Source: JBGSTR01 sp963707135 | GTDB taxonomy: Bacteria > Pseudomonadota > Gammaproteobacteria > Chromatiales > Chromatiaceae | Direction of reading: 5' to 3' | Length of the DNA: 40,372 nucleotides | Assembly (NCBI GenBank): GCA_963707135.1 | Contig: CAVPOY010000003.1 | Location: 1 to 40,372 of the forward strand | Part shown: piece after piece, positions 1 to 8,353 of the stretch | Numbering within the stretch: the first letter of the stretch is position 1 | Layout: the number at the start of each line of letters is the position of its first letter | Notes under the pieces: generated by a model | What the model was told of the DNA's origin: nothing | Databases searched by the model: none | Seen by the model: only the letters and a program-made list of their open reading frames with translations | Position numbers and translations under genes: made by a program

Positions 1-22
1 CCAGGGACGGAATTTCCGAGTT

Positions 23-62
23 CCCCCTCTCCCGCTTGCGGGAGAGGGGCGGGGTGAGGGCA
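23..62. repeat. Dispersed hairpin repeat, copy 1
   Basis: A 12-bp perfect inverted repeat (24-35 with 38-49, two-base loop) of the form CCCCTCTCCCGC/GCGGGAGAGGGG is followed by GGGGTGAGGG. The same unit recurs in opposite orientation at 34434-34473. Such intergenic units are common in gammaproteobacterial genomes and are not genes. No T-run follows, so I do not call it an intrinsic terminator. Confidence 0.75.
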
Positions 63-135
63 AACACTTCACACCATCCACGCATTCATCCGCCAGCACG
101 ACATGGATGGCATGTGGGGTAACGGCGAGACGCCG

Positions 136-675
136 TCACTCCCTGCCGCCGCGCATTCCGCGGCCGATCAGCACCAGGGCCGCCAGGGCGACGACGCCGA
201 AGCGTAGGCTCTCGGCGAGGAAATAGGTTCCGTGGTAACGCTGAAAGGTCTCGAGAATCGCCGGCGGCGGGGTTCGAGGCAGGAAGTCGAGCTGCCGGCC
301 GAGCGCGACGATTTCCGGCTCGATCCCCCAATGGGTTAGGGCGACTAGCAGGGTTCCTGTCGCGAGCAGCAGGACCGGCGCGCGGCGCGAGCGGCCCCAA
401 AGGGCCAGTCCGACCGCGAGTGCCCCCAGGACCAGCTGGGTGCGGTTCCAGATCTCGAAAAACACCCGGTTCAGCTCCGAGGAGTGGACCCAGATCAGGC
501 TGGTCTTCTTGGCGTCGGGGTCGTCCGGGGAGAAGCCGGCCTGCTCGGCGAGCCTGGGATTGCGCGCGAACAGATCCTCGACGCCGGAGAAGTTGTAGGC
601 GACGACCGAGCCCAGGATGACCGAACCGCCGAGCCAGACGCCAAGCACGAAATGCAGCAATGGGGCGGGTTTCAC
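136..675 (-). CDS. Small multi-pass membrane protein, DUF4149/TMEM205-like
   Basis: A 179-residue protein with a GTG start at 675. Four hydrophobic segments are visible: residues about 5-27 (HFVLGVWLGGSVILGSVVAY), 80-95, 100-115 and 155-172. The N-terminal segment, the soluble loop with acidic residues and the segment beginning LLLATGTLLVAL resemble DUF4149/TMEM205-type inner-membrane proteins of unknown role. It diverges from the tldD-like gene across about 170 bp. The family assignment rests on overall pattern only; that it is a real membrane protein is much more secure. Confidence 0.6.
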   Translation of the reverse strand: MKPAPLLHFVLGVWLGGSVILGSVVAYNFSGVEDLFARNPRLAEQAGFSPDDPDAKKTSLIWVHSSELNRVFFEIWNRTQLVLGALAVGLALWGRSRRAPVLLLATGTLLVALTHWGIEPEIVALGRQLDFLPRTPPPAILETFQRYHGTYFLAESLRFGVVALAALVLIGRGMRGGRE

Positions 676-846
676 TTGGAGCGTACCTCAGCGGGTGCTT
701 GTCGGGTCATCGGTCGTATCCGGGGCCGCATCCTCGCACGGAACCTCGGTGGTGCAAAGGCGGCTCGCGCCGACGAGCTGCGGTTGACAGCCACGCCGGC
801 ACTGACCACATTCCGCCCGGTAGACCCTTGACGACCCTTATACCCA

Positions 847-2289
847 ATGGATCAGCTCGCCGAAATTGCCGACCGCTTCAGATCCGTCGCCCCCTCCTGT
901 GACTACTGGACCCTGCGTCTGGTCGAGGAGTCGTTCGACCACCTCGAGGTGCGACAGGGGGTGATCGAGCCCAGCGCCCTCGGGGGTTCGCTCGGGGCCA
1001 TGATCACCGTCGTAAAGGGCCGGGGAATGGGGTACGGTGCCACCAGCGACCTGAGCCCGTCGGGGCTCCGGGCCGCGGCCTCGCGGGCCCTGGACTGGGC
1101 GCAGCTACACGAACGCCTCGGGCTGTTCGCAGCCGACCTCTATCCCCGAAGCGAGCTGCGCGCCGAGTACCGCTCCCGCGTCGCCGAGCCCTGGGAGTCG
1201 GTATCGATCGGGGACAAGCTCGCCTTGCTGCAGGCTGCGAACCGGGCCTTGGCCACCGACGAGCGCATCGTAGACTGGTCCGCGTGGCTCGACTACCGGC
1301 GCATCGACCAGTTCCTGGCCACCGGCGACGGTGGCCGTGTTGCCCAGACCTGGGAGTGGGTCAACCCCGGACTCGCCGCGATTGCGAACGCGGGCAGCCA
1401 GACCCAGCGGCGTCACGGGGGTGGGGCGGATTGGTCCCAGCAGGGCGGGATGGAGCGGGTGGCTGCCGCGCGTCTTCTCGAAGACGCCCCGCGACTTGCC
1501 GCGGAGGCCATTGCCCTGCTCGCGGCGCCCGAGTGCCCGGGAGGCACGCGCGATCTGGTTCTGCTGCCAAGCCAGATGGTGCTGCAGATCCACGAGAGCA
1601 TCGGCCACCCGCTGGAGCTCGACCGCATACTCGGCGACGAGCGCAACTACGCCGGAACGAGCTTCGTCACGCCGGCGATGTTCGGCCGCTACCGGTATGG
1701 CTCGGAGCTGCTCAACGTGACCTTCGATCCGACCGTCCCCGGCGAGCTGGTATCCGCGGCGGCCGACGACGACGGGACGCCAGCGGCGCGCGAGTACCTG
1801 ATTAGAGACGGCATTCTGGAGCGGCCGCTCGGCGGGCGGCTATCCCAGCGCCGGGCCGGACTGCCGGGGACGGCGAATTCCAGGGCCAGCGGCTGGGATC
1901 GGCCGCCGATCGACCGCATGGCCAATATCAATCTCGAGCCGGTCGAGGGGACCGTCGAGGACCTCGTCACACGGGTCGAGCACGGCGTGCTGATGGACAC
2001 CAACCGGTCCTGGTCCATCGACGACCGCCGCAACAAGTTCCAGTTCGGCTGCGAGCTCGGGCGCCTGATCGAGGACGGTGAGCTCAAGGGTTTGGTGCGA
2101 AACCCCGGTTACCGCGGGCGCTCGGCCGAGTTCTGGCGAAGCCTCGACGGCGTGGGCGGCGCGGAGACGACGGAGGTCCGCGGCGTGCGCAACTGCGGCA
2201 AGGGCGAACCAAACCAGTCTGTTTATGTCGGTCACGCGTCGCCGCCATGCCTGTTCCGCGACGTGGCGGTGTTCGGGGGCGGTGAATGA
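847..2289 (+). CDS. tldD: TldD-like metallopeptidase
   Basis: A 480-residue protein with the TldD zinc-protease signature HESIGH at residues 249-254 (HExxxH) inside the usual context of a preceding QMVLQI strand and following PLELDR. The C-terminal NCGKGEPNQ segment is also typical of TldD. TldD pairs with TldE to form a heterodimeric protease that degrades unfolded peptides or removes leader peptides, for example in microcin B17 maturation and CcdA turnover. The next gene is the TldE-like partner, starting four bases before this stop (ATGA overlap). The ATG at 847 lacks a strong Shine-Dalgarno sequence. No precursor-peptide gene is visible nearby, so a housekeeping role is more likely than RiPP maturation. 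Confidence 0.88.
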   Translation: MDQLAEIADRFRSVAPSCDYWTLRLVEESFDHLEVRQGVIEPSALGGSLGAMITVVKGRGMGYGATSDLSPSGLRAAASRALDWAQLHERLGLFAADLYPRSELRAEYRSRVAEPWESVSIGDKLALLQAANRALATDERIVDWSAWLDYRRIDQFLATGDGGRVAQTWEWVNPGLAAIANAGSQTQRRHGGGADWSQQGGMERVAAARLLEDAPRLAAEAIALLAAPECPGGTRDLVLLPSQMVLQIHESIGHPLELDRILGDERNYAGTSFVTPAMFGRYRYGSELLNVTFDPTVPGELVSAAADDDGTPAAREYLIRDGILERPLGGRLSQRRAGLPGTANSRASGWDRPPIDRMANINLEPVEGTVEDLVTRVEHGVLMDTNRSWSIDDRRNKFQFGCELGRLIEDGELKGLVRNPGYRGRSAEFWRSLDGVGGAETTEVRGVRNCGKGEPNQSVYVGHASPPCLFRDVAVFGGGE

Positions 2290-3604
2290 GCCCGGACAGC
2301 TTCTTCTCCCTGGCCGAGCGCTTGAACGGGGAGCTGACGGGGGCCGAGGTGCTGTTCTGCAGCCTCGACGGTGAGACCTCCGAGTTCGTTCGGCTCAACA
2401 ACAACCGTATCCGGCAGGCGGGGGCCGTGCGCGCCGCCGGGCTCGGCCTGTGTCTGATCGATGGGTCCAAGCAGGCGGACGGCGCCTGCGACCTCACGGG
2501 GGATGCCGACCAGGACCTGGACCGAGCCCGCTCTGTTCTCGGGCGGCTGCGCGAGCGTGTTCCACACCTGCCGGACGACCCCTACCTCAACTACTCGACC
2601 GCACCGACCGATAGCGAGCGCCGGGTCGGTGAGGCCGCGCCCGACGCGCTAGAGGCCGTCACGAGGCTTATCGGCGCCGCCGAGGGACTCGACCTGGTGG
2701 GCATCTGGGCAAGCGGCGAGATCCTGACCGGTCTCGCCAGCTCGCTGGGCCATCGCCACCTGCACCTGAGCGTGAGCTTCAACCTGGATTGGAGTTGCTA
2801 CCTGGACTCAGGCAAGGCCGTCAAGGCGAGCTACAGCGGGTTTTGTGGGACGCCCGGGCCCTCGAGCTCAAGCTGGCGGCCATGCGGCAGGGGCTCGAAT
2901 CACTATCACGCCCGGCGCGGTCTATGGCGCCGGGCCGCTACCGCGCCTACCTGGCGCCGGGGGCCGTTCAGGAGCTGATGGACATGCTGGCATGGGGCGG
3001 TTTCGATCTGAAGAGCCATCGCACTCGCCAGACCCCGCTGCTGAAACTGGTGCGCGGCGAGCGTTCCCTCGACCCGCGGGTGAGCATCCGCGAGGAGCAC
3101 GCCCGCGGCCTGGCACCGGGTTTCACGGCCGAGGGGTTCGTCAAGCCGGGCGCGGTGCCCTTGATCGAGGCCGGCCGGTATGGCCAGTGTCTCGCCGACG
3201 CCCGCAGCGCCCGCGAGTACGGCGAGTCCGTCAACGCCGCGTCCGGCTACCCCGAATCCCTTGGCCTCGACCCCGGCGAGATCCCCCGCGCTGAGGTCCT
3301 CGCACGGTTAGGGACGGGGCTCTACATCGGCAATCTCTGGTATTGCAACTGGTCGGACCCCAACGAATGCCGCGTCACCGGCATGACCCGCTTCGGGACT
3401 TATTGGGTCGAGCGCGGTGAGATCGTCGCCCCGGTCGAGGCCATGCGATTCGACGACAGCCTCTACCACCTGCTCGGCGACCGCCTGGAGGGCCTGACGG
3501 CCGAGCGGGACCTGATCCTGTCCGAGCAGACCTACGATGGCCGCTCGACCGACAGCCAGCTGCTCCCCGGCGTGCTGGTCTCCGGGATCGAGCTGGCGCT
3601 TTAG
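2286..3604 (+). CDS. tldE: TldE/PmbA-like partner of TldD (frameshifted)
   Basis: This is the non-catalytic partner of TldD: no HExxxH is present, as expected for TldE/PmbA. Translation is collinear with the family up to KASYSGF (codons to 2843), then continues one frame back from WDARALELKL (from 2846) to 3604. Only two bases lie between the Phe and Trp codons, so one base is missing there; this is either a sequencing error or a real lesion. The stop TAG at 3602-3604 is completed by the first base of the downstream insertion sequence. Without that element the frame would run on into an IS1634-type transposase fragment, so the natural C-terminus may already have been altered. Confidence 0.8.
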
Positions 3605-4906
3605 GGTTGCGGCAAGAAAAAAGTAACCCAAAGCTTGGAGCATAAGGGACAGATTTGTTAAAATTTCGCCGTGGATGAGCCACCGAGAAATGCGATGTAG
3701 AGGTTTTGGCGATATGGAAGAATACCGCCAGGCTCCTCAAGGGAAGTGATCGGCGGACCTTCATGGCTGAAGTCGTTCAGTCGCTGGGCCGCGGTGGCCA
3801 GCGGTTGGCAGAGACAGTGCTGGGATGGAATCGCAAAACCATCCGCAAAGGGGCACAGGAGGTCACCACGGGGCGGCCGATTGAGGATCGCTTTCGGGAT
3901 CGGGGGCGCAAGAAGAGCGAAGCGCATCTGCCCTTGCTCCTTGAGCACATCCGAGAAATTGTCGAGCCTCAGAGCCAGGCCGATCCGACGCGGCGCAGTC
4001 CCCGCATCTATACCCCGCTCACGGCACAAGAAGTACGCCAGCGTCTGCGCACGCAGTTCGGCTACCGGGAGGCGCGGCTGCCGTGTGTTCGCACGCTGCG
4101 CACCAAGCTCAACGCGTTGGGCTACCAGCTACGCAAGGTCAAGAAATGCCGGCCGCTGAAGAAGATCGCGCAGACCGATGCGATCTTTGAGGAAGTCCGG
4201 GGCATCAACCAAGCGGCTGATCAGGAAGATGGCGTTCTGCGGATATCGCTTGATACCAAGGCGACGGTGAAGGTCGGGCCATTCTCGCGCGGCGGCTGCA
4301 GTCGCCAGGAACAAAGCGCCTGTGATCACGATTTCCAGCCCGCCGCCACGCTCACGCCGTTCGCCATCCTGCTGCCCGAGAGCGGGGAAAACCACCTGTG
4401 GTTCACCGAGAGCAAGGTGACGGCGGACTTCATGGCGGATCGCATTGCGGAGATGCTGCCGCGTTGGAAGCAGCGCTTTAATTTACAGACCTTGGTGATC
4501 AACGCCGATAACGGTCCGGAGAGCAATGGGCACCGAACCCAGTGGTTGAAGCGCTTGGTCGAGCTCTCCGACGCCCATCAGTTGACCATCCAGTTGGCCT
4601 GCTATCCGCCGTATCACAGCAAATTCAACCCGGTGGAACGACTGTGGGGCGTGCTGGAAAACCACTGGCGCGGCGAGATCATCGACACCACACAGAAGGG
4701 TCTCGGTCTGGCGCGCAGCATGACCTACAAAGGGATCAAACCGACCGTGCGCAAAGTTACGAAAGTCTACCGCGCCGGCATTTCGGTGACGAAGAAGGCG
4801 ATGCGAGAAATCGCGAAGCGTTTGGAGCGCAAACCCGGACTGGAATCCTGGTTCCTCAAGATCATCCCCCAGCCTCGGACGGGATAATCATTTCTTGCCG
4901 CAGCCC
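3604..4906 (+). mobile_element. ISAzo13-type insertion sequence, apparently complete
   Basis: The 1303-bp element is bounded by 16-bp terminal inverted repeats with one mismatch: GGGTTGCGGCAAGAAA at 3604-3619 and its complement-type GGGCTGCGGCAAGAAA at 4906-4891. It is flanked by a 3-bp direct repeat TTA (3601-3603 and 4907-4909), consistent with a target duplication. One transposase gene fills it. Removing the element plus one TTA recreates a Tyr codon that joins in frame to LVGTPKG, a conserved stretch of IS1634-type transposases. That supports these exact ends. Confidence 0.82.
3706..4887 (+). CDS. ISAzo13-family transposase
   Basis: A 393-residue transposase. The N-terminal region (RFMAE-type segment then LGRGGQR, LGWNRKTIRKG) is typical of ISAzo13-type enzymes, and the central RPLKKIAQTDAIFEEV and LVINADNGPE segments belong to the DDE catalytic core. 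The near-C-terminal YHSKFNPVERLWG and HWRGEI motifs fit as well. The first plausible in-frame start is TTG at 3706; the next ATG (3763) would remove conserved residues. It is intact and lies wholly within the inverted repeats, so the element could be active. Confidence 0.87.
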   Translation: MAIWKNTARLLKGSDRRTFMAEVVQSLGRGGQRLAETVLGWNRKTIRKGAQEVTTGRPIEDRFRDRGRKKSEAHLPLLLEHIREIVEPQSQADPTRRSPRIYTPLTAQEVRQRLRTQFGYREARLPCVRTLRTKLNALGYQLRKVKKCRPLKKIAQTDAIFEEVRGINQAADQEDGVLRISLDTKATVKVGPFSRGGCSRQEQSACDHDFQPAATLTPFAILLPESGENHLWFTESKVTADFMADRIAEMLPRWKQRFNLQTLVINADNGPESNGHRTQWLKRLVELSDAHQLTIQLACYPPYHSKFNPVERLWGVLENHWRGEIIDTTQKGLGLARSMTYKGIKPTVRKVTKVYRAGISVTKKAMREIAKRLERKPGLESWFLKIIPQPRTG

Positions 4907-4909
4907 TTA

Positions 4910-5357
4910 CCTGGTGGGCACCCCCAAGGGGCGGCTGAGCAAGCTGGAGAAGTCCTTCCTCGGCAAGCCTTGGGAGCAGGTCCGCGACGAGGTCGAGGTC
5001 AAGCTGCTGGTCGAGGACGGTGAGACCTATGTCCTGGCCTGCAGCGCTGGGCGTCGCCACAAGGAGCGCGCCATGCGCAAACGCCGCCTAGGCCGGCTGT
5101 GCAAACGCCTGCACGGGCTGCAAGCCCAGGCGCGGCAACGCGACCAGCTCCTGTTGAAGATCGGCGCGGCGAAGAAAGAGGCCGGACGCGCTTTCGCTCT
5201 GCTCAAGATCCGCCTGCCCAAGCCCGACGAGGCGCTCACCCCCGAGACCTTCGCCTTCACGCTCGATCGGAAGAAGCTGCGCCTGGCGCTGCCGCCACAA
5301 CCACCACCGAGGATCTCCGCCACCGCCGAGAGCCACCGCGCCCAAGTTTGCCTGTAG
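4910..5357 (+). pseudogene. IS1634-family transposase, internal fragment
   Basis: The open frame reads LVGTPKGRLSKLEK, then EVKLL, ETYVLACSAGRRHKERAMRK and a coiled-coil-like Arg/Leu-rich stretch, up to about FTLDRKKLRLAL. This is the middle of an IS1634-type (IS4 superfamily) transposase. The N-terminal third and the C-terminal catalytic part are both missing, and the frame ends at 5357 in unrelated residues. The ISAzo13-type element interrupts it just upstream, and the missing Tyr codon of YLVGTPKG is split across the target duplication. A dead remnant. Confidence 0.75.
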
Positions 5358-5600
5358 GGCCGACCTTTGCCGGCGTGTATACCGCGGGTCAATGGGTTAG
5401 GTCGCCAGCAGCGCTGAATAGCGGAAGTCGGGCTAGCGCCGAGGGGAATTCTCTGAATCCCTTTCTATACTCGAAGAACGGCGCAACCCCTGTAAATGCA
5501 GCGGGCGCCCATCGCCGCATCGCACCCGGCGACGCCGCCTTGCCCAATTTCCAGCGGATCCGCGCAGGTTCTTTCACCGAGATCCCAGAGGAGGATAGCC

Positions 5601-6203
5601 ATGGCCGAGAAATGGCAGGTTCGCGGTACCTACTTCGAGGCGTGTAACTGCATGCCGGCCTGTCCGTGCAACTTCACCAACGCGCCGACCGAGGGCGAGT
5701 GCAAGGTCGTGGTCGCCTGGCATGTCGAGGAGGGCCGGTATGGCGAGGTGGACCTTGCGGGACTGAATGCCGCCTTCTTCGCCCACGCCCCCGGCCACAT
5801 GATGGAGACCAAGTGGCGGGTTGCCCTGTACACCGACGAGCGCGCCAACCCTCAACAGGCCGAGGCGCTCGGCAAGATATTCTCCGGCCAGCAGGGCGGC
5901 CACTTGGCGGCACTGGGGCCCTTCATCGGCGAGGTCATGGGCGTAAAGGCCGTGCCCATCGAGTACCGCGCCGAGGGTACCCGACGTAGCGTCCGGATCG
6001 GAAATGTCGCGGAAGCCGATATCGAGGCGTTGCAGGGGCAGGGCGGTCGGCCGGTCGAGGTGCACAACGTCCCCTTCACGGTCGTGCCGGACGAGCCGCT
6101 GGTGGTGGCCAAGGCGAGCCGCTACCGCTACGACGACTACGGCATCACGGTCGACATCAGCGGCCGCAACGGCTACTACTCGCCATTCGCCTCCCAGGCG
6201 TAG
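5601..6203 (+). CDS. DUF1326 domain protein with a Cys-rich N-terminal motif
   Basis: A 200-residue soluble protein of the DUF1326 family. The start ATG at 5601 is set by a good ribosome binding site (AGAGGAGG, 5587-5594). The motif CNCMPACPCNF near residue 14 (C-x-C-x3-C-P-C) is the family hallmark and a plausible metal- or thiol-chemistry site. No signal peptide. It ends four bases before the GTG of the DUF2182 membrane protein. Members of the two families are often neighbours, which suggests joint handling of a metal or sulfur ligand; the biochemical role is unknown. Confidence 0.85.
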   Translation: MAEKWQVRGTYFEACNCMPACPCNFTNAPTEGECKVVVAWHVEEGRYGEVDLAGLNAAFFAHAPGHMMETKWRVALYTDERANPQQAEALGKIFSGQQGGHLAALGPFIGEVMGVKAVPIEYRAEGTRRSVRIGNVAEADIEALQGQGGRPVEVHNVPFTVVPDEPLVVAKASRYRYDDYGITVDISGRNGYYSPFASQA

Positions 6204-6207
6204 CGCC

Positions 6208-6973
6208 GTGGCTGCCCAGTCGCTCAGGGTCCCGTTTGGCCTCGGGGTGGTCGCCGGCGCAGCCTGGCTCTACCTCGTGTACATGGCCTGGGGCATGGCG
6301 CACATGGACCGGCCCGCCGGCCAGCTGTTGATGCCCGCGATGATGCACTGGGGGCCGGCGGACCTGACGCTGGTTTTTGTTATGTGGGCGGTCATGATGG
6401 CGGCGATGATGTTGCCGTCGGCCGCTCCAATGGTGCGGCTGGGTCTTTGCCCGCGGCGCCGAGGCTCAGGGGGACCGGCCCGCGGGCCTGCTCACCGGTG
6501 TTTTCGTCGCCGGCTACTTGGCGGTCTGGACGATCTTCAGCGGCCTGGCCACCCTGGCCCAGTGGGGACTCTTGGAGCTTCGCCTGGTCACGCCGATGAT
6601 GGAAAGCGCCAGCCGCTGGCTGAGCGGGGCGTTGCTGCTTGGCGCCGGGCTGTTTCAGTTCACCCCTATCAAGAACGCCTGCCTCAACAAGTGCCGCTCG
6701 CCGCTCGGCTTTCTATTGGCCGAATGGCGCCCGGGCGTGCGCGGCGCCTTGGTCATGGGCATTCGCCATGGTGCCAATTGCGCGGGCTGTTGCGCGACGC
6801 TGATGCTGCTGCTGTTCGTGCTCGGCGTTATGAACCTGGCATGGATCGCAGTGCTCACCCTCATCGTGCTGGCGGAGAAGTGGCTGCCGGCGGACAGCCA
6901 TTGGCCCTCGCGGCTGCTGGGCGCCGGGTTGATCGTCTGGGGCTTTGCGGTGCTGGCGAGCGGGCAAGCTTGA
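6208..6973 (+). CDS. DUF2182 predicted metal-binding membrane protein (frameshifted)
   Basis: Starting at GTG 6208 the frame encodes two hydrophobic segments rich in Met (MWAVMMAAMMLPSAAPM). It then loses register at about 6433-6443, where one extra base moves the continuation to the next frame. That frame gives VFARGAEAQGDRPAGLLTGV and then AVWTIFSGL through to the stop at 6973. The later part holds NACLNKCRSP and GANCAGCCATLM, the Cys-bearing segments characteristic of DUF2182 proteins. About 254 residues and six membrane segments when repaired. It lies immediately after the DUF1326 gene, so probably one transcript. The single indel may be a sequencing error. Confidence 0.8.
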
Positions 6974-7054
6974 GCGAATCAACCGATCTTCCGCGGATGG
7001 CCGGCAAGACCAGCTCCATCGCCGGCAAACGCCGGCCAGTAGCCGCTCCCGCAG

Positions 7055-7516
7055 CTAGTCGACCTGCTCCCCCATGGCCCTGAGCCGCGCGTTGAGCCGG
7101 CGCAGCTCCTCTTCTGCCTGGACCTTATCCGTCACGTCGTACTGGATCCCCAGGTAGTAGATCAGCCGGCCCTGGCGGTCGAGCAGCGGGCGGATGGAGA
7201 AGCGGTTGTAGAACAGGGTGCCGTCCTTGCGATAGTTGCGCAGAGTGACGGTTACGGATTTGTGATCACGCAGGGCCTCGCGAATGCGCTCGATCTCGGG
7301 CTGGTCCCGGTCCGTGCCCTGGAGGAACCGGCAGTTGCGGCCCAGGATTTCGTCCCGATCGTACCCGGTGATGAGCTCGAAGGCCTCGTTGGCGTAGATG
7401 ATGGGGTTGTCCGGCTGGTCCGGGTCGGACAGGGTGATGCCATTGACGCAGGTATCGAGGATCTGGGAGAGGATGAAGGGGACGGTGCCCTCGTCTTTTT
7501 CGGCCAAGAACTCCAT
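7055..7516 (-). CDS. Short LOV blue-light photoreceptor protein
   Basis: A 153-residue single-domain PAS protein with the full flavin-binding LOV signature: GRNCRFLQG at residues 59-67 with the photoactive Cys62. Asn94 and Asn104 (in LRNYRKDG and FYN) and Gln125 (GIQYDVT) are the expected FMN contacts. An N-terminal cap (residues 1-18) and a C-terminal amphipathic helix (about 130-150, rich in Glu/Arg/Leu) flank the core, as in stand-alone short LOV proteins such as those of Pseudomonas putida, which signal by dimer rearrangement with no fused effector. It would sense blue light in the cytoplasm; its output partner is unknown. A decayed second copy lies at 10244-10679. Confidence 0.9.
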   Translation of the reverse strand: MEFLAEKDEGTVPFILSQILDTCVNGITLSDPDQPDNPIIYANEAFELITGYDRDEILGRNCRFLQGTDRDQPEIERIREALRDHKSVTVTLRNYRKDGTLFYNRFSIRPLLDRQGRLIYYLGIQYDVTDKVQAEEELRRLNARLRAMGEQVD

Positions 7517-7630
7517 GGTGTGCTCCTATCGTTGTGGTTCGCCGCCGTGGCGGCACTCGGGCTGAGAGGGTCTGGATGATCTGGACGCCAGTCTGGACCC
7601 GTCCAGGCGCACGGGCAACGCCACCGCGGG
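7140..7630. repeat. Duplicated LOV segment, copy A (coding and upstream)
   Basis: Bases about 7140-7630 match about 10300-10790 in the same orientation. The match covers most of the LOV coding region and about 110 bp upstream of its ATG, including GTGTGCTCCTATCGTTGTGG and CGCCAGTCTGGACCCGTC. Copy A is intact; copy B has indels. The ExeA-like ATPase gene and a gene-poor stretch lie between the copies. The boundaries are approximate. Confidence 0.8.
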
Positions 7631-8353
7631 GAGACCGGCTCGTGCTCCACATCCCCTCGATTCTGGGGCCGACGTGCTCGGCCCCATCCTGTAGGCACGA
7701 ACGCCGCGAGGAGGGCGAGACCGGCGCCACGGCCGTCAGAATACTTCGATGAAGTCAGTCTCCAGACCAGCCCGCACCGTTCGGCGCTGATCCCAAGGCT
7801 CAAGTAGACCGAGAACACTCGCGAAACTTGCTTTATGCGACATCCTTGATCGGGTTCGATTTTAATTTGGCCGCCGTCGCTGTCGTGGGGCGTGGCGCAA
7901 ATACGGGTTCTTTGGGGCCTGTTATTGATGTCGCTTCTCAACGTCGCCCAGCAAGCATAAGAGCAGGGCCGTAAAATCCTTCTTGTTCACCGAAGCTGTG
8001 GATAACCATGTGGATGGCACGCGCCGGAGCCGTCTAAGTTTCGCGAAACAATAAGGTTCCGCGAGATTGATCACAACTTGACCGCCGCACTTTCACCCAA
8101 TAATTCAAAGAGCTGAGACATATAAGCAAGTATTGAAGAGCCCATGGCGGATCGCACGTAAGACTATTGGCGTCAAGCAACTTTAGGGCTACCGATGTGT
8201 GCAACATCACGAATAGAGTATCGTGAGCGGGCCACGATTCAAAGGGGTCGCATCTCGCTATCGCGACATCCTCGGCCGTAATCAGGCGTCAGCCCCACGT
8301 GTGACCAACCGGACCTAGAAAGTTGTCCCGCGCAAATTGCCACGACGGACCCC
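7517..8353. other. Gene-poor region upstream of the LOV gene
   Basis: The first 110 bp are the conserved upstream block shared with the second LOV copy and so likely include the LOV promoter (reading leftward). A perfect 8-bp stem (GGGGCCGA/TCGGCCCC) lies near 7667-7687. From about 7750 the composition is visibly more AT-rich than the surroundings, and no open frame has convincing coding character. Nothing else is recognised. Confidence 0.5.

Noticed and set aside
847..3604. RiPP biosynthesis locus based on TldD/TldE
   Set aside because: No precursor peptide, cyclase or transporter gene is adjacent; the neighbours are a small membrane protein and insertion sequences.
5601..5647. Continuation of the IS1634-type transposase (SRYLLRG) in an overlapping frame
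   Set aside because: The match is short, lies in another frame inside the well-supported DUF1326 gene, and is likely coincidence.
7667..7687. Intrinsic terminator from the GGGGCCGA/TCGGCCCC stem
   Set aside because: No T-run follows on either strand and no gene ends nearby in a suitable orientation.
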